This document shows, one piece after another, positions 45,690 to 51,527 of a stretch of DNA of 51,527 bases. The DNA comes from Hyphomicrobiales bacterium (GTDB lineage: Bacteria; Pseudomonadota; Alphaproteobacteria; Rhizobiales; Beijerinckiaceae): NCBI GenBank assembly GCA_019247795.1, contig JAFBAK010000119.1, positions 1 to 51,527 of the forward strand, in the 5' to 3' direction. The position numbers were made by a program, and so were the translations under genes. The stretch's first letter is position 1; every line of letters starts with the position of its first letter. Under the pieces are notes generated by a model. That model was not told the DNA's origin, did no database searches, and saw only the letters and a list, made by a program, of their open reading frames with translations.

Positions 45690-46241
45690 TCAAACCACGC
45701 CGCGAGCTTGCGACCATCGGCCTCTCCCCAACGTGTCGAGGTGCGGCACGGAACGGCCATGCGGCCGCGCATGGATATAGCGTTCATTCACAACACGAAA
45801 GCCGAGCCTCTCTTGAATCCGCAGGGAGGCTGCATTGCCCTCGAGAATGCCGGAAGCGATGAAGCTTTGCCCACTCGCAAAAGCATGTGTCAGCAGCGTG
45901 CCGGCGGCTTCGCTCATATAACCGCGCCCCCAGAAAGGTCGCGCCAGCCAATAACCGAGCATGGGGCCGACCCCAAGCCCGGCAAGGCTGATGACCCCAA
46001 TGGGGCCGCCATTGAGAGTGACCGCAAAATCCGCGTCGCGTCGCGCCTCGCGAGCAGCGCTCGAGCGGGCAATCCACTCATGCATGTCTGCAAGCGAATA
46101 AGGCCACGGCGGGGAAGCAAGCCAGCGTATTACCTCCCAGTCGTTGATGCAGTCGAACAGACCCGGCGCGAACTCTCTCCTCACCGGCTCGAGGACGAGG
46201 CGCTCTGTCGTTATCGGGCTCGACCATGTCTGCGGATTCAT
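45690..46241 (-). CDS. GNAT family N-acetyltransferase (RimJ/RimL-like)
   Basis: A 183-residue acetyltransferase. The N-terminus TWSSPITTERLVLEPVRREF is the usual start of the RimJ/RimL group (TxRLxLRxxxxxD), with the acetyl-CoA region WLARPFWGRGYMSEAAGTLL and the C-terminal NAASLRIQERLGFRVV. The ATG at 46241 has GGAG upstream. It follows rplU and rpmA on the same strand, as is common in Rhizobiales, where obgE and proB usually come next; here an MFS gene is found instead. It may acetylate a ribosomal protein, but this is inference. Confidence 0.85.
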   Translation of the reverse strand: MNPQTWSSPITTERLVLEPVRREFAPGLFDCINDWEVIRWLASPPWPYSLADMHEWIARSSAAREARRDADFAVTLNGGPIGVISLAGLGVGPMLGYWLARPFWGRGYMSEAAGTLLTHAFASGQSFIASGILEGNAASLRIQERLGFRVVNERYIHARPHGRSVPHLDTLGRGRWSQARGVV

Positions 46242-46373
46242 CAGGAGCTCCAAGCAGAAAAGGGATCGATGGTTTCCCGTCGACCCCTCCTGGCTTGGAT
46301 TTGGCTGCTGGAGCCCTGATCTATCCGCCAAGTCCCGGTTCGACGGGCCGGCGGAAGTTGTTTTCGCCGGGTT

Positions 46374-46640
46374 CTATTCGGCCGCTCGCGGGGCGGCGAT
46401 CACTGTGACCGTCGAGCGGCCTCGTTTCGTGCCGAAGCTTACGCGCCCGGCGGCAAGCGCAAACAACGTATGATCTTTCGCGACGCCGACATTAGCGCCA
46501 GCATGCATCTTGGTGCCGCGTTGGCGCACGATGATGTTGCCAGCGGCCACGGCTTCGCCGCCGAATTTTTTCACGCCAAGGCGTTTCGATTCCGAATCGC
46601 GGCCATTGCGCGACGAACCGCCTGCTTTCTTGTGAGCCAT
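46374..46640 (-). CDS. rpmA: 50S ribosomal protein L27
   Basis: An 88-residue ribosomal protein near the peptidyl transferase centre. It begins [20 protein letters not shown], with the flexible N-terminus and the conserved [29 protein letters not shown] precedes the ATG. It follows rplU with a 61-base gap. Confidence 0.98.
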   Translation of the reverse strand: MAHKKAGGSSRNGRDSESKRLGVKKFGGEAVAAGNIIVRQRGTKMHAGANVGVAKDHTLFALAAGRVSFGTKRGRSTVTVIAAPRAAE

Positions 46641-46701
46641 GCTGTGCTCCTGCCTTCGATGCGGCCGGCGAGCGGCCTGCGACTAAATCCTTCTCAGCGG
46701 C

Positions 46702-47526
46702 CTAAGCTTTGTGCCTCGGCCCTTTGCCGGCCAAGAGATCCGCTGCCTGCTCTACCCACTCGTCGCGATGCGCACGACCCTTGAGGCCGACCTCCTGCTC
46801 AATTTTGGCGATATCGTCCTCGGACAAAGCCTTCACCTGCCAATAGTGCCAAATGCCGGCGCCGTTCATTTTCTTCTCGATCGCGGGGCCGACACCGGAG
46901 ATCAGCTTGAGATCGTCAGCCTCGCCGACGGGCTGCTCGAGTTTGCGGAACGTGCCAATGTCAATTCCTTTGGCCTTGGCCGCCTCGATGGACGCGGCAC
47001 CGCGCGCCGCGATCCCCGAATGGTCGTGATCAGCGGTTGAGGGGGTTTCCGACTTGGCCTCGGGTTGAGGCTTCGTTTCGGCCGGCGCCTTCTTGGGCTT
47101 GGGCTTCGATGCTTCCTCGTGCTTGCGTAGTTCGGCCGCTGGTTCCTCGGCCTTGGAATCTTGGGGCGCGGCCGCGGGCTGTTTGGCCCTCGCCTTGACG
47201 TCGGGTCGGGCGCCCCCAGTCAAAATTTCCGTGATCCGGACGATCGTAAGGTCCTGGCGATGGCCGCGCTTGCGCCGCGAATTCTTGCGCCTTCGCTTCT
47301 TGAAGGCGATCACCTTGGCGCCACGCGTCTGCTCGACGAGTTCGCCGGCGACTGTCACGCCCGGGACCGATGGCGCGCCGATTTCCGTCGCCGCATCGTT
47401 CACGAGCATGAGGACTTGCTCGAAGGCGATGACTTCGCCAGGGTCGCCCGCCAATTTCTCGACGGTAATCGTGTCTCCGGCGGCGACGCGGTACTGCTTG
47501 CCGCCCGTTTTGATGACTGCGAACAT
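46702..47526 (-). CDS. rplU: 50S ribosomal protein L21 with a C-terminal helix-hairpin-helix extension
   Basis: A 274-residue protein. Residues 1-103 are a normal L21 (MFAVIKTGGKQYRV, AFKKRRRKNSRRKRGHRQ), which binds 23S rRNA. A Lys/Ala/Pro/Glu-rich linker covers about 110-170, and 180-270 is an added domain with LISGVGPAIEKKMNGAGI, a helix-hairpin-helix-type motif followed by DIAKIEQEVGLKGRAHRDEW. Such extensions occur in Rhizobiales L21 proteins, usually shorter as far as I recall. The HhH part resembles domains seen in NADH dehydrogenase-associated and DUF4332-like proteins. GGGAGAAA precedes the ATG. Confidence 0.95.
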   Translation of the reverse strand: MFAVIKTGGKQYRVAAGDTITVEKLAGDPGEVIAFEQVLMLVNDAATEIGAPSVPGVTVAGELVEQTRGAKVIAFKKRRRKNSRRKRGHRQDLTIVRITEILTGGARPDVKARAKQPAAAPQDSKAEEPAAELRKHEEASKPKPKKAPAETKPQPEAKSETPSTADHDHSGIAARGAASIEAAKAKGIDIGTFRKLEQPVGEADDLKLISGVGPAIEKKMNGAGIWHYWQVKALSEDDIAKIEQEVGLKGRAHRDEWVEQAADLLAGKGPRHKA

Positions 47527-47546
47527 CGTTTTCTCCCGTGTTCGGC

Positions 47547-47571
47547 CCGGCGAGGCGCTGGCGCCCGCCGG
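47547..47571 (-). promoter_or_regulatory. Hairpin in the rplU leader near the start codon
   Basis: CCGGCG-A-GGCGC and GCGCC-CGCCGG pair with a two-base loop and one bulged base, giving an 11-bp stem. It ends 20 bases upstream of the rplU ATG, close to the ribosome binding site. A structural or autoregulatory role is possible. Confidence 0.4.
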
Positions 47572-47644
47572 CTTCTTGGCAGTCGATTGCGATAAAGCGC
47601 CTTGGGTTCGCGCGCGCGTGGCGCCATCCCCGGAAACGCAGAGA

Positions 47645-47662
47645 GCGCGGGTTTCCCCGCGC
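47645..47662 (-). promoter_or_regulatory. GAAA-tetraloop hairpin at the 5' end of the rplU leader
   Basis: As minus-strand RNA, GCGCGGG and CCCGCGC pair perfectly around a GAAA tetraloop. It begins about four bases after the predicted rplU start site. It could be a 5' stabilising stem or a leader element; as an alternative it could terminate the upstream NIPSNAP gene, but no U-run follows. Confidence 0.45.
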
Positions 47663-47672
47663 CGTTTGAGAT

Positions 47673-47701
47673 CGACTAACTGCGGCGGTGAAATTTGTCA
47701 A
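47673..47701 (-). promoter_or_regulatory. Probable rplU promoter (sigma-70 type)
   Basis: On the minus strand TTGACA (47701-47696) is a perfect -35 box, followed after 17 bases by TAGTCG (47678-47673) as a weak -10. The start would lie near 47666, giving a leader of about 140 bases before rplU. Confidence 0.5.
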
Positions 47702-47744
47702 ACCGCTGCATGGGGAAGCATTCGTGCGGGGCGGGCGTGATGAG

Positions 47745-48356
47745 CTATTTCAAGGGCGAGATTTCGGTGGGCAGCCATATCCCGTTGGTCATGATCGCGA
47801 GATGATCACTTCCCCCTTTGGGCGGCCACACACCCGTGGAAACAGCCGTGGCGCGTATTTCCGCGCGCTGCTCCAGGCTCGCATAGGGCCAGATATGAGT
47901 GAAACGAGGAGGTCCATCGATCGTGTGCATGACGATCAGATTGCGGGAGAGCTTGATGCGGGCCGGCAGCGACGTCCGCCACGATGCCATGACGTGTGCC
48001 AGCATGCCCGGCTTCAGCGCATAGCTGCGAATTTCGTAAACGGGACCGAAGGCGCCGGTCTCGATGGGCGGCAGATCGGGAAAGGGAGCATAGCTGTCCG
48101 CCTCCATATGAGTGAGCACGTCGCGGCAGCCGAACGGATTGCTGCTTTCCAGCAGGCGCTTGCGCTCGGCCCGAAGCCCTTCCGAATCCGAGAAGCCGCG
48201 TAGCACCGCGATCTTGTTGAGCTCGCCGATTTCGGAGGCCCAGCACCCGAGAAGCTCGCCCCTTGCCTTCCCCTCCTCGACAAAAGCCTTGATGCCGGGG
48301 AGCGCCTTCGACGTCGACCCGATTTGCACGGTGAGCTTGGCGAGCTCGTAGAGCAT
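47745..48356 (-). CDS. NIPSNAP family protein (two-domain)
   Basis: A 203-residue protein with two tandem dimeric-barrel halves: MLYELAKLTVQIGSTSKALPG in the first and VYEIRSYALKPGMLAHVMASW in the second. The YEIRxYxLKPG and IWPYASLEQRAEIR patterns are the NIPSNAP signature. GGAGGAAA precedes the ATG at 48356. No close functional neighbours; it sits between rplU and the ABC permease gene on the same strand. Role unknown. Confidence 0.85.
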   Translation of the reverse strand: MLYELAKLTVQIGSTSKALPGIKAFVEEGKARGELLGCWASEIGELNKIAVLRGFSDSEGLRAERKRLLESSNPFGCRDVLTHMEADSYAPFPDLPPIETGAFGPVYEIRSYALKPGMLAHVMASWRTSLPARIKLSRNLIVMHTIDGPPRFTHIWPYASLEQRAEIRATAVSTGVWPPKGGSDHLAIMTNGIWLPTEISPLK

Positions 48357-48469
48357 TTTTGTTTCCTCCATGCGGACTCATGCCGGTAAAGGGGCGCGAT
48401 CGCAATGCAAAGTCAACTTCGCAGGCGATCACCTTGTCGCGTCCAAGCTCAGGCTTCATCGAGGTAATG

Positions 48470-49261
48470 TCATCGCCACGCAAAGGCGGCTTGTTCGATA
48501 CGCGTCAAAAGCGCGGAGAGCGTGAGCCCCAGGAGTGACAAGATCACCACGCCCGCGATGAGATCGTCCGTGCGGTAGAGATTGCCGGCAGCGAGAATGA
48601 AGGCGCCGATACCGCTGTCGGCACCGATCATCTCGGCCGCGACAAGCAAGATGATCGCAACGGAGATCGTGATCCGGAAACCTGCCAGGACGGATGGCAA
48701 GGCGCCTGGCAGCATGATCTTGCGCACGATCGACCAGTCGGAAAGGTTGAAGCTCTGACCCATCGTCACGAGATTGCGCTGCACGTTGTCGAGTCCCGAA
48801 TACGTGCTGATCACCGTTGGGAAGAACACGCCAATTGCGAGCGTCGCGTATTTCGAGCCTTCTCCTATGCCGAACCAAATGATGAAGAGCGGCACGAGCG
48901 CGATTTTGGGAATGGGGAACAAGGCGGAGACGAGGGCGAGCGCCGGTGAACGCAGCAGGGTGAACATGCCAACTGCGATGCCGACGGAAATGCCGATCAC
49001 CGTTCCGAGTGTCCAGCCGACCGCAAGCCGCAGGAGAGACGCCAGAAGATTGGTCCACAAGTCGCCTGAGAGTGCATGCCGCCAAAGAGCCCGCGCGACC
49101 GCGAAGGGTGAGGGCAGGAAGAGGTCAGGGATCGCGCCGATCGAGGAGCCAATCTGCCAGGCAAGGAGGAAGACCGCGAGCGTTGCCGCACCGCTCCACG
49201 GCCGGTGGCGCGGCGAGAAGCTCGCCGCCCGAAACGGAACCTGCCCTTCACCGCGCATCAT
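48470..49261 (-). CDS. ABC transporter permease (SsuC/TauC type)
   Basis: A 263-residue permease of the nitrate/sulfonate/taurine importer group with about six to seven helices. The coupling-helix region TMGQSFNLSDWSIVRKIMLPGALPSVLAGFRI contains the permease EAA-like motif. The ATG at 49261 has AAGGAG five bases upstream and overlaps the 3' end of the ATPase gene by 14 bases. No substrate-binding protein is encoded next to it in this window, so the substrate is unknown. Confidence 0.9.
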   Translation of the reverse strand: MMRGEGQVPFRAASFSPRHRPWSGAATLAVFLLAWQIGSSIGAIPDLFLPSPFAVARALWRHALSGDLWTNLLASLLRLAVGWTLGTVIGISVGIAVGMFTLLRSPALALVSALFPIPKIALVPLFIIWFGIGEGSKYATLAIGVFFPTVISTYSGLDNVQRNLVTMGQSFNLSDWSIVRKIMLPGALPSVLAGFRITISVAIILLVAAEMIGADSGIGAFILAAGNLYRTDDLIAGVVILSLLGLTLSALLTRIEQAAFAWR

Positions 49262-50084
49262 CGAGCTCCTTATCGGCGGCGCTCGCCTCATCGCGGATCA
49301 TCGACCAAAGCCGCTTCTCGGCGGAAACGAGATTGGCGTCGCCCTCTCGGCGCTTATCGATCGAGCTCTCGATCGGGATGATCGTTTTGATGCGCCCGGG
49401 GCGACGAGAGAGAAGGACGATTCGATGGGCGAGGCGCAACGCCTCATTCAAGTTGTGCGTCACATAGACCGTGGTGATTGCGGCCCGTGCGATCAGAGTG
49501 GCGAGCTCCTCGAGCAGCAAGGTTCGCGTTTGGGCGTCCAGCGCCGAAAGCGGCTCGTCCATGAAGAGACAAGCGGGACGGACCGCTAGCGCTCTCGCAA
49601 TTCCGACGCGCTGGCGCATGCCGCCGGAAAGCTGCTTGGGGTAGGCATTTGCGAAATCCTGGAGGCCGATGAGGCGGAGCATCTCTCCGATCCGTTCGCA
49701 CCGCGCAATATCGTCGTGGATCTTGTCCTCCAGCACGAGGGAAATATTTCCCTCAACCGTGCGCCACGGCAGGAGAGCGAAATCCTGAAACACATAGGTA
49801 AGCGGATTGAGGCAGTCGGGGCGCGCCTCGCCTTGCATCAGCACGCGCCCCTTGGAGGGGCGGATGAGGCCACCCAAAATATTGAGCAAGGTCGATTTTC
49901 CGCAGCCGGATGGCCCGACTAACGCCACCACCTCGCCCGGCGCGATGTCGAGTGTGATATCGTCGAGAACCGAATTCGTCCCGAAGTGATGGCTCACATG
50001 CTCGAGCTTCAACCTGGTGCTCGAAGCCGTGCTTCCCGGGTCGCTGGCGAGGGGCGTGGCGAGCGCGGTGCGTTCATCAGCCAT
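49248..50084 (-). CDS. ABC transporter ATP-binding protein (SsuB/TauB type)
   Basis: A 278-residue single ATPase domain. Walker A GPSGCGKST is at 57-65, the Q-loop is VFQDFALLPWRTV, the signature LSGGMRQRV at 152-160 and Walker B with MDEPLS at 175-180. The Q-loop sequence and length fit the aliphatic sulfonate/taurine/nitrate group. It drives the permease encoded by the overlapping downstream gene. About 20 extra residues rich in Ala/Ser/Thr precede the fold. Confidence 0.92.
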   Translation of the reverse strand: MADERTALATPLASDPGSTASSTRLKLEHVSHHFGTNSVLDDITLDIAPGEVVALVGPSGCGKSTLLNILGGLIRPSKGRVLMQGEARPDCLNPLTYVFQDFALLPWRTVEGNISLVLEDKIHDDIARCERIGEMLRLIGLQDFANAYPKQLSGGMRQRVGIARALAVRPACLFMDEPLSALDAQTRTLLLEELATLIARAAITTVYVTHNLNEALRLAHRIVLLSRRPGRIKTIIPIESSIDKRREGDANLVSAEKRLWSMIRDEASAADKELDDAR

Positions 50085-50247
50085 GAGATTTGGCGAGCAC
50101 GAGCGAACGGAAACTGGGAGGGTGCCGCATCAGCTGCACGATGAAGCTCTTCAATTCAAGACCGCCACGCTCCTGGACGTGTTGATTCGTGCCTCGCAGA
50201 AAAGGGGATCGCAGACCTATGTGAAAACGAACCATCGCGAGCGTTGA

Positions 50248-51522
50248 TTATTCGCTTTTGGTCTCGCGCCGCCGCGAAGCATCATATGCCAGATATTTGC
50301 GCTGCGTGGAAATCCGGTCGGCAAGGTGCTTTGCGTCGTGCCATACTCCCCAGATGAAGCTGGATCCCCTACGCGACAGCCACGGCAGCCCGAGAAAATA
50401 GATCCCGGGCTCGGTCGACACGCCACGTTGATGCTTCGGCCTGCCCATCGCATCGAAAGCGTCCACCTCCAACCAGCCGTAGTCAACGGTGTAGCCTGTC
50501 GCCCAAACAATCGAGGTGACGCCAGCTTCAGCAAAATCCAAATCGAGAAGAGGAGTGGCGACGCATTGCGGTGTCGGATCGATTTTGCGGGCATCCAACT
50601 CTTCCGGGAGCTTGAGGCCGTTGCGCGCTACATACGCGTCGGCTTCGTCGAGCAGCGACATGTAGTTGGCGTCACCATGTGCGATGTTCTCGGCAAGATC
50701 GGGAGCGAATACCATCACGCCGCCCTTGTACGATTTGGTTCGACCAACGAGCGTCATTCCCTGTGCGGCCAACCGTCGAAAGTCGACCGTCTGGCCGCCA
50801 CGTACGCCGCTCACCGCAATGGTGACGTGTTCAGTGCCGCGCTTTGGAGTCTCGGCATCCCATTTGCCGAGAACGCCGAGCCACCAGCAGTAGTCACGGC
50901 CGCGATAGGAGCGCGGAGGCCGATCGTGCCGCCCCACCGAAAGGTAAACGCGTTTTCCGGCTCGCAGGAGCTCGTCTGCGATTTGGACCCCCGAAGAACC
51001 CGCTCCGACCACCAGCACCGCCCCTTCGGGCAGTTGGGTTGGATTGCGGTAGGCACTGGAATGGATCTGCATCAGTCCCGCATCTTCGGGGACCATGGGC
51101 GGAACGACGGGACGTTGGAACGGTCCGGTGGCGGCAACAACGTTGTTGGCCTCGATTACCCCTGTCGAAGATTCAACGCGGAAGCCGGGTCGGCCGGCAT
51201 TCCTTACCACTTTCTTTACTTCTAACCCGCAGCGGATAGGCGCCGCGATCATTTTTGCATATGCGGCGAAATAGTCGGCAATCTTGTCCTTGCAGGCGAA
51301 GGCCTCCGGATCGGTTTCAGTAAATTTCATCCCGGGGAACCGATCATGCCAAGCTGGGCCGTTCGCAACCAGCGAGTCCCATCTTTCTGAGTGCCAGCGT
51401 TCCGCAACGCGACCTCGTTCGACTACGAGATGAGGAACTCCGCATTTGCTCAAATGCTCGCTCATTGCCAACCCGGCCTGGCCGCCACCGACGACGAGCG
51501 TGTCTACTTCTTCAACGGACAT
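50248..51522 (-). CDS. Flavin-dependent monooxygenase-like NAD(P)/FAD oxidoreductase
   Basis: A 424-residue flavoprotein of the CzcO/FMO-like group. The FAD motif GGGQAG is at 12-17, the second (NADPH) dinucleotide motif GAGSSG at 173-178, and the ATG motif of FAD enzymes occurs at 131-133 (AATGPF) and again as WATGY. The WHSERWDSL region after the first domain fits flavin monooxygenases. It may oxygenate an organic substrate using NADPH and O2. It lies upstream of the ABC transporter genes on the same strand (163-base gap); a joint sulfonate or organosulfur role is possible but not shown. Confidence 0.82.
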   Translation of the reverse strand: MSVEEVDTLVVGGGQAGLAMSEHLSKCGVPHLVVERGRVAERWHSERWDSLVANGPAWHDRFPGMKFTETDPEAFACKDKIADYFAAYAKMIAAPIRCGLEVKKVVRNAGRPGFRVESSTGVIEANNVVAATGPFQRPVVPPMVPEDAGLMQIHSSAYRNPTQLPEGAVLVVGAGSSGVQIADELLRAGKRVYLSVGRHDRPPRSYRGRDYCWWLGVLGKWDAETPKRGTEHVTIAVSGVRGGQTVDFRRLAAQGMTLVGRTKSYKGGVMVFAPDLAENIAHGDANYMSLLDEADAYVARNGLKLPEELDARKIDPTPQCVATPLLDLDFAEAGVTSIVWATGYTVDYGWLEVDAFDAMGRPKHQRGVSTEPGIYFLGLPWLSRRGSSFIWGVWHDAKHLADRISTQRKYLAYDASRRRETKSE

Positions 51523-51527
51523 TCCAG

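Overview
The window reads as a high-GC chromosomal segment from an alphaproteobacterium, most likely order Hyphomicrobiales (Rhizobiales). Evidence: a PhyR-type general stress response regulator with matching GGAAC-N16/17-CGTT promoters, an E. coli-like MntR regulator, a long rplU with a C-terminal helix-hairpin-helix domain, and a small basic protein gene upstream of murA. Genes are dense, many adjacent genes share ATGA overlaps, and there is no rRNA, tRNA, CRISPR array, prophage or insertion sequence that I can recognise. Most genes are core or ordinary accessory metabolism.

Layout. 0-4.6 kb: edge of a small membrane protein gene, a flavin amine oxidase, a metallo-beta-lactamase-fold hydrolase, branched-chain aminotransferase, and mntR with its own operator and a repeat-containing leader. 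4.6-7.7 kb: propionyl-CoA carboxylase alpha chain, a gamma-glutamylcyclotransferase-like protein, a GNAT acetyltransferase. 7.7-13.6 kb: a BMP-type (nucleoside-like) ABC importer with two tandem binding proteins, one double ATPase and two permeases. 13.6-18.7 kb: an ABC-F ATPase and polA; the 3'-5' proofreading residues of this PolA look destroyed. 18.8-24.1 kb: small dimeric-barrel proteins, a MetE-like methyltransferase, an Asp/Glu racemase-fold protein, a TauE/SafE exporter, an SDR dehydrogenase and a hexapeptide acetyltransferase. 24.1-26.2 kb: phyR and a small secreted four-cysteine protein, both behind sigma-EcfG-type promoters, then a repeat-bearing spacer.

26.2-36.9 kb: cysS, a Gfo/Idh oxidoreductase, leuD, a YeiH-family transporter, murA with its small upstream gene, serC-serA, xth, and a lone cyclic-nucleotide-binding protein. 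37.0-40.2 kb: an OmpR-type response regulator, an ECF sigma / membrane anti-sigma pair, and a secreted TPR protein. 40.2-44.3 kb: a trehalose operon, otsB-GH15-otsA, read from a sigma-EcfG promoter. 44.3-51.5 kb: an Fsr-like MFS exporter, GNAT, rpmA and rplU, a NIPSNAP protein, an SsuBC/TauBC-like ABC pair without its binding protein, and a flavin monooxygenase.

The strongest connecting theme is the general stress response: PhyR, a secreted small protein and trehalose synthesis appear to share one promoter class, while NepR and EcfG themselves are not in the window. The most unusual single gene is polA. I did not find a convincing wholly new multi-gene system; the candidates are listed in the findings.
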